From Proteles cristata cristata (Eukaryota; Chordata; Mammalia; Carnivora; Hyaenidae), in contig JAESUZ010000980.1 in NCBI GenBank assembly GCA_017311185.1, forward strand, positions 1,054,001-1,118,000: a DNA stretch of 64,000 nt, given 5' to 3'. Position 1 is the first letter of the stretch, and the number at the start of each line of letters is the position of its first letter. The position numbers were made by a program, and so were the translations under genes. The notes beneath the pieces are model-generated. The model was not told the origin of the DNA, ran no database searches, and saw nothing but the letters and a program-made list of their open reading frames with translations. This document shows, piece by piece, positions 35,392 through 46,562 of this stretch.

Positions 35392-35594
35392 ACATACTTT
35401 CTTTTTTAAAAAGATATTTATTTTTGAGAGGGTGCATGTAGGGGACAGAAGATCCAAATCAGGATCTGCACTGACAGGCTGACAGCAACATGTGCTATGT
35501 GGGGCTCGAACTCAGGAGTTGTGAGATCATGACCTGAGCCGAAGTTCAATGCTCAGTTAACTGAGCCATCCAAATGCCCCCAAAATACTTTCTA
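35392..35594 (-). mobile_element. CAN-SINE, antisense, internally deleted
   Basis: An element at about 35404-35580 has 'gatatttatttttgagag', a shortened GA tract, 'gggctcgaactcaggag', 'gatcatgacctgagccgaag' and head 'gagccatccaaatgcccc'. Flanks 'aacatactttct' and 'aaaatactttct' form a duplication with one difference. Confidence 0.9.
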
Positions 35595-36748
35595 TATGCA
35601 AGCTTAACCCTATCCTGTATGTGGAATATGGAATTGACTATTTTGTAGATTAACATTTATCATATTTTAGTGACATCACATGGTTCAATCTGCTAATATC
35701 CAAGGTATCCCTGAATATATAGCCTGCAACTAAGTAGACTGTTGAATGAGGTGAGGTGTCAAAGATCTAAGAACTGAGGTTTCCGTGATGAGGTGTGTGC
35801 AGATGTGTGCCCAATAAGTCAGTCTTTACTCATGTTCTCCAGTGATTTGGGATTTCAATTTTCCCAAATTTGTCCATTATGCCTTTTAGTTCCTTCCCGG
35901 ACTGTGCTTTTACACTATACGTTATGCTTAATAGCAGATCTCAAGCATTTGCTAGTGGTCCAGAGGTGTCTCAGAATACTTTTGCCAAAACTAAAGAATT
36001 CTTACAAAGTGACTGACCATTTTTATGGCAGTCCCTGGCACTACAAATTGGATCCAAAATGAAACTTCATACTTTTCATTTATTTGTAAAGTTCTATTAA
36101 CAATCAAATAAGAAGCAACAAGCAAGTTGAAACAGGGGCTATATTCAATGCATTTCAAAGAATCAGTTGATTCTATTTTCCTATTAGAATAGTCACATTT
36201 TCTTTCCTGGTATTCAGTCATTATCCTAACATATTCTTTGAAGTACAAGTCCTCGAGCAAGAAATCTACCATTTAAATCCAATAACTTTCATAAAGTTAT
36301 CAAAACTTCCTAACAACAAGGGAGAAAGAGAAGATGAGTCTTATATTCAACTTGATCCTATTCTTACAACTTCCACAGTCAGACAATTTTAAAGTCTGAA
36401 AGGAAAAGTTTGTTAAGTTTCTAAAAAAACATCAAAAGAAACAACTTTTTTTAACACAATTGTTTTGATCACTTACGTATTCTTTCTTTTATTCTTTGCT
36501 TCATCTAACTTTTGTTTTTAACTGCTCATTCTTATTCCACTTTCTCTACCTCTCCTTCTTGCTGAATATGCTCTTTCTTCCTTTAGTTTTAATAGTAACC
36601 ATCAAAGTGTCATAAATGTTGGGAAAAACTAAGGAACCAGTTCCATAAAATCTTAGTTAGAAATACGTTGATAATTTGTGGAATATTAAAAAAAATATTT
36701 TCGTCTTTGAATTTTGTTTTGTTTTATTATTGCTTATAATGCAAAATG
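35595..36748. other. Unique AT-rich DNA, no gene seen
   Basis: Opposing open frames of 89 and 93 codons overlap at 35991-36062 and lack motifs. No repeat family recognised. Confidence 0.4.
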
Positions 36749-37000
36749 AGAAACATCCAACTCCTGGGGTGTCTGGGTGGCTCAGTGGGTTAAGCATCTA
36801 ACTCTTGATTTCGGCTCAGGTCATGATCTCATCGTTTGTGAGACTGAACTCCACATGGGCTTCTGCACTCACCATGTGGAGCCTGCTTGGGATTCTCTCT
36901 CTCCCTCTCTCTTTCTGCCCCTCTTCTTCTCACACTCTAACTTTCTCTCTCTGTCAATAGATAAATAAATATTTTAAAAATAAAAGATACATCCAACACA
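36749..37000 (+). mobile_element. CAN-SINE, older type, sense
   Basis: An element at about 36764-36985 has 'ggtgtctgggtggctcagtg', 'tcttgatttcggctcaggtc', 'gtggagcctgcttgggattc' and the tail 'gataaataaatattttaaaa'. Flanks 'aaacatccaac' and 'atacatccaac' form a short duplication. Confidence 0.93.
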
Positions 37001-37899
37001 TCTAAAAAATATTTTAAGAAAAAAATAGGTAAGTTTAATGGGCAAAAACATTCCAGTTCATTCCTGAAAAATTTTCTCAAAGTTAACTTTAACACCATAG
37101 TGTTCTGAGTTTGTCTCAGAGCTGGTAGAGTAAGCAGATGGCTAGATATGAACACAGGAGAAGTGCTTTCTGATAAAAGGCATAAGCCAAGTTCCAAACA
37201 GACAGGACAGACCTCAGGAGATATGCATGCAATCTTCCCCATACCACTGCCCACAGAAACATACAGCTTCATTTTAATACATTTACATTGTGGTTTTAAC
37301 CTCCTCCCTACCCCCACACACCAGAGAATGGCTGCCATGACAGTTCTGATTAGGACTTTCTAGTGCCCAAAATTCACCCTCCAAATTGGCTGCAACCTCA
37401 GTCAGAAATTGCCCTAGCTGTGACTCATACTTATATAAACATAAAAAGAAAAGACAGCACTGATCCAGGTAGAGCTGCCACCTCTGGGGCTGTCTGCTCT
37501 CCCATTCTGAGAGTTTACTTTCCTTTAAAATTACTATTAGATCATTGTTTGCTTAAGAGTTTGGGCTTGAATTCTTTCTTGCCCAAACTCGGGGCCTGAG
37601 GCTGGGGAGCAGGACAGGCTCTTGACGGAGCATTGGTAGATAGTTTGTGTAAAAAGCTGGGGTCTGAGTGTAAATCCTGAGTTGTTTCCTTCCTAGTTGG
37701 TTAACTCTGACAAATGATCTTCTCTGGATGGAGTGTACATACCTGCCAACATTCTTATCAATATTAAATGAGATGATACAAATACAGTTCCACAAAATTT
37801 AGATGATAACTTCATGTTCATTTCCTCACCCTTATGCAGTCCACTTCTTTGTACTGTATTGTTTCTGATAGGGTTATAACAAGGAAGAAACGAGAGCTA
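37001..37899. other. Unique DNA, no gene seen
   Basis: A 133-codon antisense frame (36937-37338) begins outside and ends in the SINE, with no domain recognised. Opposing frames nearby cancel as coding evidence. Confidence 0.4.
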
Positions 37900-37951
<52 letters not shown>

Positions 37952-37952
37952 T
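37900..37952 (+). repeat. (TTAC)13 microsatellite
   Basis: An uninterrupted tetranucleotide array, not in a SINE tail. It produces the Leu-Thr-Tyr repeat in a short open frame. Confidence 0.97.
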
Positions 37953-38284
37953 TGTCTGCGTTGTAAAACTGAGATTTCAAGATTGGAGATGGAAATTCTA
38001 TTGTTTTGATATTCTTTAAAACCCACAAAATCATTTTACATAATATCTCTCTCATTTTATTTAAATAGAACTGTAAAGATGAGAGGGTAAATAGCATCAT
38101 GATTGTTTAATGGAGAGAGTGGTTCAGAGTGGTTACATGTTACAGCTAGTGACTGACAGTCTTAAGTCGAAAAGCCAAGTTTTTTGACTTCTCTTTGAAT
38201 CATGTTCTAATATAAAGCATATAACTAAAAAATTAGAAACAATGTGTGTCATATTATGGTAGTACTGCTTCATGATTGTCAACA

Positions 38285-38545
38285 TAGCATAACTAAGAGC
38301 ATGGCCTCAAGAACCAGATTTTGAATGCACAAGCCCCAGCTCTGCCATTTACCAGATGAGTAAACCTGGATAATTAACTTATGCTTTCAGGCTCCTAGTT
38401 CTCTCTCTTGCAAAATGGGTATAATAATAGTTACTACTTCACTCAGTTGTCATGAGGATTAAGTGACAATGTATGTAAATTACTTAGCATAGGACTTGGA
38501 AAATAGTCATTTCTATATGTGTTTGTTATTATCATCATTACCATC
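38285..38545 (+). repeat. MIR SINE, sense, near complete
   Basis: 'gagcatggcctcaagaacca', 'ccagctctgccatttaccag', 'caaaatgggtataataatag' and 'gttgtcatgaggattaagtg' follow the MIR order through the core to the 3' end. Confidence 0.85.
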
Positions 38546-38634
38546 AGATGAGCTAGAAAGGATTATATAATAAAGGCAAACCTAATGAGATTCATCATAC
38601 ATGAGCTATAATTGTGCATCTCATTTTTATTTAC

Positions 38635-38798
38635 TTCTTTCAATGATAGATGTATATTAGCTAAATTTTACAGATAAAGAAATATATGCTCAATAAGGAA
38701 AAAATCATTCAAGTTTATGCAACTAATACGTTAGAAAAAGGTTGAAATGGAAATCTGTCTTCAAAGCTTATGTGATTTGTGCTATACCACATGATGTC
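38635..38798 (-). repeat. MIR fragment, antisense
   Basis: 'attttacagataaagaaata', then 'ttatgcaactaatacgttag', then 'tgatttgtgctataccac' correspond to antisense MIR. It lies just upstream of the L1 insertion. Confidence 0.55.
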
Positions 38799-38829
38799 AG
38801 TTAGAGATGACTGAGGGATCTGTCCAACA

Positions 38830-39278
38830 GGAAGGTCTAACAACTATAAATATTTATTCCTCCAACTTGGAAGAACCCAAATATATAAAACAATTGCAAT
38901 AAACATAAAGGGACTCACTGATAAAATATAATAATAGTAAGGGACTTTAACACCTTATTTACAGCAATAAACAGATCATCTAAGCAGAAAACCAAGGAAA
39001 CAATAGCTTTGAATGACACACTGGACTAGATGGATTTAACAGATACATTCAGAACATTTCATCCTAAAGCACCAGAGTACACATTCTTTCCAAGTGAACA
39101 TGGAACATTATCCAGAATAAATCACATAGTAGGTCACAAATCAGACCTCAAAAAGTACAAAACCATTGAGACATATCATGCATGTTTTCTGACCACAACA
39201 CTATGAAACTTGAAGTCAACCACAAGAAAAAACTTGGAAAGACCACAAATACATGGAGGTTAAAAAATATCCTACTAA
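38830..39278 (+). mobile_element. L1 LINE, 5' part (ORF2 endonuclease end), sense
   Basis: This starts within L1 ORF2. Around 38927-38955 it has the equivalent of 'aataatagtaagggacttta acacc', and at 39075-39140 'gtacacattctttccaagtg' and 'cacatagtaggtcac', which code the end of the endonuclease domain and its linker in intact L1. The reading frame is broken. The 5' UTR, ORF1 and most of the endonuclease are absent (5' truncation). It continues after the SINE at 39279. Confidence 0.85.
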
Positions 39279-39493
39279 GGGCGCCTGGGTGGCTTAGTCG
39301 GTTAAGCGTCCGACTTTCGCTTAGGTCATGATCTCGCGGTTCGTGGGTTCGAGCCCCGCGTCGGGCTCTGTGCTGACACTTAGCTCAGAGCCTGGGGCCT
39401 GTTTCAGTCTGTGACTCCCTCTCTCTCTGACCCTCCCCTGCTCACGCTGTCTCCTTCTCTCTCCTAGAAATAAATAAAACATTAAAAAAAAAA
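39279..39493 (+). mobile_element. CAN-SINE, sense, best-preserved copy, inside L1
   Basis: The head is 'gggcgcctgggtggcttag', the A-box region is intact, the B box is GGTTCGAGCCCC, then 'gtttcagtctgtgactcc', 'cctagaaataaataaaacat' and an A-run. It closely resembles the copies at 5737 and 7239. No target duplication can be seen, and L1 sequence expected between the two flanks is missing. Confidence 0.97.
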
Positions 39494-41907
39494 GGAGAGG
39501 AGATATCACAACCAGCACCACAGAAATACAAACCATTAGGGAGAATATTATGAAAAATTATATGTCAACAAATTGGGCAATCTAGAAGAAATGGATACAT
39601 TCCTAAAAAGATATAAACCACCAAAACTTAAAAAGGAATAAATTAAAATTTTGAACATATCCATAACCAACAAAGAAATTGAATCAGTAATCAAAAATCT
39701 CCCAACCGACAAAAGTCCAGGGCCAGATGGCTTCCCAGAGGTCTTCTATCAAATTTTTAAAGAAGAGTTAAAATTCTTATTCTTTTTGAACTGTTCCAAA
39801 AAATAGAAATGGAAGGAAAATTACCAAATTTATTCCATGAAGCCAACTAAAAAGAATTACAGGCCAATTTCCCTGATGAACATGGATGCAAAAGTACTCC
39901 ACAAAATACCAGTAGATTGAATCCAACAGTACATTAAAAGAATCATTTACCACGATCGAGTGGGATTTATTTGTGGGTTGCAAGTGTGGTTCAATATTTG
40001 CAAATCAATCAATGTGACACACCACATTAATAAAAGAAAGGATAAGATCCATATGATCCTCTCAATAGATGCTGAAAAAAACATTTAACAAAGTACAACA
40101 TTCATTCTGGACAAAAACCCTCAACAAAGCAGGGATAGAGAGAACATACTTCAATGTCATAAAGGCTATATATGAAAGACCCATGGCTAATATCATCCTC
40201 AATGGGGAAAAACTGAGTTTTCCTCTATAGTCAGGAACAAGACAGGATGTCCACTCTTAGAACTTTATTTAAACATAGTACTGGGAGTCCTATTCTCAAA
40301 AATCAGACAACAAAAAGAAGTAAAAGGCATCGAAATTGGCAAGGAAGAGGTCACACTTTCACTATTCACAGGCAACGTGATACTCCATGTAGAAAGCCTG
40401 AAAGACTCCACTAAAAATTGCTAGAACTCATGCACAAATTCAGTAAAGTCACAGGATACAAAGCCAACATACAGAAATCTGTTGCATTTCTATACACCAA
40501 TAATGAAGTAGAAGAAAAAGAAATAAAGGAAGATATTCTATTTACAATTCTACCAAAAACCATAAGATATCTAGGAATAAACCTAAGCAAAGAGATAAAA
40601 GATCTTTACTCTGGAAACTACAGAATGCTTATTAGAGAAATTGAAGAAGACACAAAGAAATGGAAAAACATTCCATGCCCATGGATTGGAAGAAAAAATA
40701 TTGTTAAAATGTCTACTACCTAAAGCAATCTACACATTGAGGGAAATCCCTATCAAAATACCACCATCAATTTTCATAGAGCTCAAACAAACAATTCTAA
40801 AATTTTTATGGAACCACAAAAGGCCCTGAATAGCCAAAGTGATCCTGAAAAAGAAAAGAAACCCTGGAGGCATCACAATTCCAGACTTCAAGCTATATTA
40901 CAAAGCTGTAATCATCAAAGCTGTATGGTACTGGCACAAAAACAGCCACATAGATAATTGGAAATAGAGTAGAAAACCCAGAAACGGATTCACAACTATG
41001 TGGTCAACTAATCTTGACAAAGCAGGAAAGACTATCCAATGGAAAAGAGACAGTCTGTTCAACAAATAGTGCTAGGAAAACTGGACAGCAGCACACAAAA
41101 GAAGGAACCTGGAGCACTTTCTTAGACCATACAAAAAATACATTAAAAATGGACAAAAGTGGGACAGGGTATCATCAAAATCCTACAGGAGAACACAAGC
41201 AGCAACCTCTTTGTCATTGGCCATAATAACTTCTTACCAGACACATCTCCTGAGGCAAGGAAAACAAAAGCAAAAGTATACTATTGGGACCTCATCAAGA
41301 CAAAAAGCTCTGCACAGCAAAGGAAACAATCACAAAACTAAACTGCAAACTTTAGGAGGAGAAGATATTTGCAAATAACATACTAGATAAGGGTTAGTAT
41401 CCAAAATATATAAAGAACCTAACAAACTCAACACTCAAAAAACAAATAATCCAGTTAAAAATGGGCAGAAGACATGAATAGACACTTTTCCAAAGAAGAC
41501 ATCCAGATGACTAACAGACATATGAAAAGATATCCAACATCACCTATCATCAGGGAAAACACAAATCAAGGCTACAATATCACCTCACGCCTGTCAGAAT
41601 GGCTAAAATTAACAATACAGGAAACAACAGACATTGATGAGGATGAGGAGAAAGAGAAACCCTCTTACATTGTTGGTGAGAATGCAAACTGTTGCAACCA
41701 CTCTGGAAAACAATACGGAGGTTTTTTAAAAAGTTAAAAATAGAACTACCCTATAACCCAGTTAGCTGCACTACTAGGTATTTACCCAAAGGATACAAAA
41801 ATACTAACTTGCATGGGCACCGCAAAGTTTATAGCAGCACTGTCAATAATAGCCAAATTATGGAAAGAGCCCAAATGTCCAGCGACTGATGAATGGATAA
41901 AGATGTG

Positions 41908-41958
<51 letters not shown>

Positions 41959-42290
41959 TATTACTCAGCTATCAAAAATAATGAGATCTTGCCATTTGCA
42001 AGGACATGGATGGAGCAAATCTTGCCATTTGCAAGGAGATAAGTGTATTATGCTAAGCAAATAAGTTAGCCAGAGAAAGACAAATATCATATGATTTCAC
42101 TCATATGTGGAATTTGAGAAATAAAAACAGATGAACATATGGGAGGGGAAAAAGAGAAAGGCAAACCATAAAACAGACTCTTCACTGCTATGTAAGTGAT
42201 GAATCACTAAATTCTACTCCTGAAACTAATATTATACTATATGTTAACTAACTAGAATTTGAAGAAAAATTGGGAAAAAAAAAAAAAGGA
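39494..42290 (+). mobile_element. L1 LINE, ORF2 reverse transcriptase to poly(A), decayed
   Basis: The translated fragments follow L1 ORF2: KSPGPDGF at about 39706-39732, NYRPISLMN at about 39855, ILSIDAEK at about 40055-40080, and a thumb-like segment at 40418-40723 containing YLGINLSKE. A C-terminal piece with [10 protein letters not shown] lies near 41477. In-frame stops and frameshifts break it throughout. The catalytic F-A-D-D box is F-T-G-N (40365-40376), so the enzyme would be dead even without the stops. A carnivoran-type 3' UTR with 'catatgatttcactcatatg' ends in a 13-A tail at about 42275-42287. Confidence 0.93.
41910..41954 (+). repeat. (AC)22 microsatellite inside L1 3' end
   Basis: A pure AC array sits where related L1 copies have a short alternating tract before 'atattactcag'. 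It is probably an expansion after insertion. Confidence 0.96.
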
Positions 42291-43720
42291 AAAAAAGAGA
42301 GATGATCTAATATTTTACTTTTCACCTGAGCACACTAGGGCTAAGCAAGAATACCTGTGAGTCCCAGGAATGATGCCTGGTTAATAACAACAGGCCTAAA
42401 CTAGGACCCAGGATTCCTAAATCAGAGTTCAGTGCTTATGTGAAACTAGTCTATGACCTAAATAAGTGTTTGTTTTAATTGTCTGTGATCTGATCTTTTT
42501 GTCACTGCTTTATATGTAAAGAACTTATGGTAAAGAATAGGAGAGAGAAGCATATTTTAAAATTAATGAGGCATTTGTTCTTTATGTCTACAAATCCTAA
42601 TAAATGACAGGCAGACTGATACATAATTCATAGAAGCTAACAAATTACAGTGCATTTGCAAAATGACCTGTTCTTTCCTACTTATTTTCTGTGTGGTACA
42701 TTAATGTCAAAAATAACAGTGGTAAATACAGATAGCATAGGACAACAAACAATATCTGGATAATTTATTGATATAACAGATGCCAGAAATGCTAGCAGAG
42801 CAATTAGAGTGCTCACACAGTTTTAATATGAAGTCAAAAGGTCAACCAAGCCTTTATTTCAGCAAATGTTACTTTATGCTTTGTATTCCCTTTTTGAGAA
42901 AGGATTCAGATCCTTATTATGAGAAAGACCAATCATATATTCCAAATTCAATTCCTAAACCCAAGCAAATGGGCATTGTTTAGGCTTTCAGGAATCACAT
43001 AAACATGTTACATATAAAGACATATCATCAAGCTACACATCAACAAGAACTGCAAATTATTGTAACCTCACGAGTGACATTCAAAATGGCAGATTTCCTG
43101 ATCTGTTCCTTGAAAAGACTGCATTAGCTGTGACAGAAAAGATTGAAGATGAGAAGAAAAACCTTCTTTCAAGGTTAAGAAGTATAAAGCTTGATTTACA
43201 TCACTGCTTTTCAGTCCTGGGATGAGAACCCAGTAATGGCCTGGCTTAAAAGATTTATTATGAATAGCTCAGACAAATTATGGATTCTTATATACGGGGA
43301 AAACAATGATACACACACACAAATAAAAGCACTCAGATAATAAGGAAAAATGTTTTAAATGATAAGATATTTGTGGTGTATGGGAACATATATTAACGAA
43401 GGTTGTAATAAAGAGAAAATATGTACTTGTTAACCTCCTCATATAATAGGCCTGCATCACATGTGGTTGAAGGAATGTCCATTGATATTCTAAGCTATAG
43501 ACCAGAGTCTTTCCATGTGAATGGTACCTGTCAAGTATGGATGTTCATTTCACCATTATTCTTCTCCATGAGTGGTGCTTATCTCATAAATATGCTTCTT
43601 TTTATTTAAGACAATCTTCTGTGTACAGATCAGAACTAAGAGTCCCTTGGCATTACAAAGACAGAATGGCGATAGATTAAATCAGAATTCAAATACTAAA
43701 AAGAATAGACATCATATATG
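42291..43720. other. Unique DNA, no gene seen
   Basis: About 42340-42445 has weak MIR/L2-like antisense traces ('aggacccaggattcctaaat'). The rest shows no repeat or exon. Confidence 0.35.
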
Positions 43721-44220
43721 TGTAGGGGAAGACAAATAATTTTCCTTCTACCCTTCTAGGTTCTTGGCTAAGACATCTCCATAATAAAAGAATAACAGGA
43801 GAAAAACAAACAAGTTAATAACATGTATACTTCCTGTGTACTTCCTGTGTACCTTTGAAATGACCCAAAACATCACTTTAAATACCACCTCCAGCTAAAG
43901 ACAAAAGAAGATGTTGGGGGTATAGAGAGCAAGTTATGGGAGGTTTTCAGGCAAATCACAGTAATGTATGGTTGTCATGCAGATTTAAGTCTCTCTTTTC
44001 TCCACCGATAAGAGTTTCTAGAAATTCTGTCTTCTTTCTTTTCCTAGTACAGAGAAGAGGACACCCTCACAAATGAAGATTTCCCTTATAAATATAAATG
44101 TGTCTTACAAAAGGGTAACTTCCTACCAGCTTAGGTCTGCTGTCTCTTAAAAATAACTGCCTCAAGATAATTCTTTTGCCAAAGGACATATTTTGGGGTG
44201 GCAAATTCTGGTTTTCCTCA
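43721..44220 (-). mobile_element. ERV1-like solo LTR, antisense
   Basis: Exactly 500 bp between a minus-strand 5' TG (44220) and 3' CA (43721). Near its 3' end the minus strand has the U5-like 'gtttttctcctgttattc' and 'ttagccaagaacctagaagg', as in many class I retroviral LTRs. Adjacent 4-mers tatg and catg may be a decayed target duplication. No gag, pol or env sequence adjoins it, so it looks like a solo LTR. The family name is not known to me. Confidence 0.6.
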
Positions 44221-44404
44221 CATGCATGCATTAAAGTCATGGTAATGATTAGACATATTATATAACAAATGCTTTGAGAATTACAAAGATACAGATTCCA
44301 AAATTTGAAACTCTAAGGTTTGTTTGGTCATATACAGATTCATAAACATCATTGCCCTGGAGAATATGAAAGCCTTATGAGGCAAAATCATAAAAACAGA
44401 ATCA

Positions 44405-44495
44405 ATCAATAAATATTCACTTGTGTTTTGATATTCAACATAAAGTGCTAGATAATGTGAGTAAATAGTGATATAAATATCGTCTCCTCTTCTTC
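44405..44495 (-). repeat. Weak L2/MIR-tail-like fragment
   Basis: 'tcaatcaataaatattcact' followed by 'cataaagtgctagataatgt' resembles the antisense end of L2 ('aataaatatttattgagcac'). Confidence 0.3.
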
Positions 44496-44694
44496 AGGGT
44501 CTACCTGTCCTTTGGAACTATATAACAATAGAATTAAAAATAGGGTCTAGGGAACCAAGATGCAGCAGCCAGAGGTCCTGTTGCTAGATACTCTAAAGAA
44601 AAGAAAATATTGTTTTGGAAGTTAGGGTTAGATTCTGGAATCTTTAATTTAGCACTTCCAAAAATGGGAGAACACACAATGTGCAGAGGTGCTC

Positions 44695-45190
44695 CTTTGT
44701 ATAAGATTCCCTATTGCTGCTGTAAAAAATTACCATAAACTTAGTGACTTAAAAACAATACAATACTTATTCTCCTACAGTTCTGGTGATCAGAAGCCCA
44801 AAACAGATCTTACAGGCTAAAATCAAGAAGTTGACAGGGCGAGTTTATTCCCAAGACTTTAGGGAAGAATGCATTTCATTGCTTTTTCCAGCTTAGAGGT
44901 CACCTTCATTCCTTAGCCCATGACCCCTTCCATCATCTTCAAGGCACATCACTACAGCCTCTACTCTGTCATCATATCTCCTCTTTGACTATGACCCTCT
45001 TGCCTCTTTCTTATAAAGACCTTTGTGACCATATTGGTTTTATCTGGATAATCTAGGATAATCTTTCTATCTCAAGACCCTTAACTTAATCACATCTGCA
45101 AATGTCCTTTTGCCATGTAAGATAATATATTCACAAGTTTCAGAGATTAGGAATTGGACATACTTAGGGGACCACTTATCTGTTTACGAG
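44695..45190 (-). mobile_element. MLT1 (ERVL-MaLR) solo LTR, antisense
   Basis: The plus strand reads 'ccctattgctgctgtaaaaa', 'acagttctggtgatcagaag', 'ggctaaaatcaagaagttga', then 'cttaacttaatcacatctgc' and 'gccatgtaagataatatatt'. This is the antisense MLT1 order also seen at 30.1-30.6 kb. No internal retroviral sequence adjoins. Confidence 0.85.
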
Positions 45191-45895
45191 AACTCAAACA
45201 CAGGATTATAAATTTTTAATGCCTGAGCCCTATACTATGCTGATACTCAGAAGCACTGGAAGTCATGCTTTTTGAGGGACAGTCATTTCAATAATAAATG
45301 CTTTTCAGCATTGAATATATGCTTAACAAAATGCTCTACGTCAGAGCTAAAAGGTTGTGTAGATCCAGTCTCTGATTTTAAGGAAATTTTGATCTAGTTT
45401 AGGCTTCTTAAAACCTTTTGACCTGATCCATTATATAAAGGACGTTCCACTTTGCAATGCAGTTCACACTTACATCTTGTGTATGTGTGTGTCTCAAACA
45501 AAATTTCACAATACAATGATCAGCTAGTAAGAAGGTACTATTTTCAATTTTATCCTTTTTATTTAAAGAAAAACTATGTTGATCACAACCCTCTAATGTG
45601 CTTGTATTGACAAAAGAGACAGGTAATTAAATGTATAAAATATCTACTGCTCTTGTAGGTAAAACAGACAAATACATGTGTAATAAAGTATCCAGATTTT
45701 TTATGTAAACCTGAAAAGGAGGATAAAACTTTCCAGTCAGAGCCAATAGGTAAATTAATTGAAGCAAAAGAAGCAAAACCCAAAAGTATTACCCAAATGG
45801 CATAGTCCTTCAGGCCTTCAGTCCTAAGAGTCCAAAATGGCTAGAAAATTTGGTATAATTAGAGGCTTCTCAAAAGAAGAGATAGACGAGTAAGC
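45191..45895. other. Unique DNA, no gene seen
   Basis: No repeat or exon recognised. A 66-codon antisense frame lacks motifs. Confidence 0.35.
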
Positions 45896-45898
45896 TAG

Positions 45899-46455
45899 TG
45901 TAACAGCCAACTGCAGGCTACCCCAACATGGGCCTCTTTGGCATGAAGACTATTCTGAGTTAAAAAACAATCCAACCCCAGTAGGTTCAGGTAAAGCTCT
46001 TTATCTCCTTTTCAACTGCCTCAAAGGAATTTAGATAGGGGATCTGCTCCAGAAAGGGAGCTATCACCATTAATAACTACATTATGGTGTGAACTAGGTA
46101 TGGTACACATGGAGGAACCTAGCAAGGCCATTTTGATAAAAGTTCTCTCTTTATTCCATTGTTTGAGTGGCTCAACAAACATCTGTTTACCAAACATTTA
46201 CTCTTTTTCATCTTCCTATAAATTTTTATTCCTTTCCTCTGAAGTTCCAGGCCCCTACCCCCTTCCCCTTGGCTGAGGATGACATATACACCTCATTTGG
46301 CTTAGCTGTCTTTGGAATTTCCATGTCTGTGTGGACTCCCCATATGTACTCTATTAAATATGATTTTTCTCCTGTCAATCTGTCTCATTTCAATTTGATC
46401 TTAGTCCAACTGCAAGGTCCTTGAAGGGGACAGGAATTCTTGCTAATTGCTCCAC
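45899..46455 (+). mobile_element. ERV1-like LTR, sense (limits approximate)
   Basis: The 3' half has class I LTR features: 'tgtctttggaatttccatgt', 'gtgtggactccccatatgta', a poly(A)-signal-like ATTAAA at about 46351, then 'tttttctcctgtcaatctgt' and 'gtccaactgcaaggtccttg'. These fit a gammaretrovirus-like U3-R-U5 end. The 5' limit is a guess. No retroviral genes follow. An 85-codon frame inside is fortuitous. Confidence 0.6.
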
Positions 46456-46562
46456 ACCCCCCACACCCTCTTCCATATGCTCCCTCCCTCACACACACCC
46501 TCCTCTATACAACCCCTCCTTCACACATACCCTCCCCCAGATGCCCCTACCCTCCATCCCCT
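46456..46562 (+). repeat. C-rich CACACCC/CCCTCC tract
   Basis: About 105 bp of loosely repeated 'cacaccctcctc'-type units, nearly G-free on this strand. It directly follows the LTR. Confidence 0.85.

Noticed and set aside
40418..40829. Possible functional reverse-transcriptase gene
   Set aside because: It is a degraded L1 ORF2 with frameshifts, stops and a lost catalytic motif.
43721..46455. A provirus bounded by two LTRs
   Set aside because: The two LTRs are of different types and opposite orientation, and the sequence between them has no retroviral genes.
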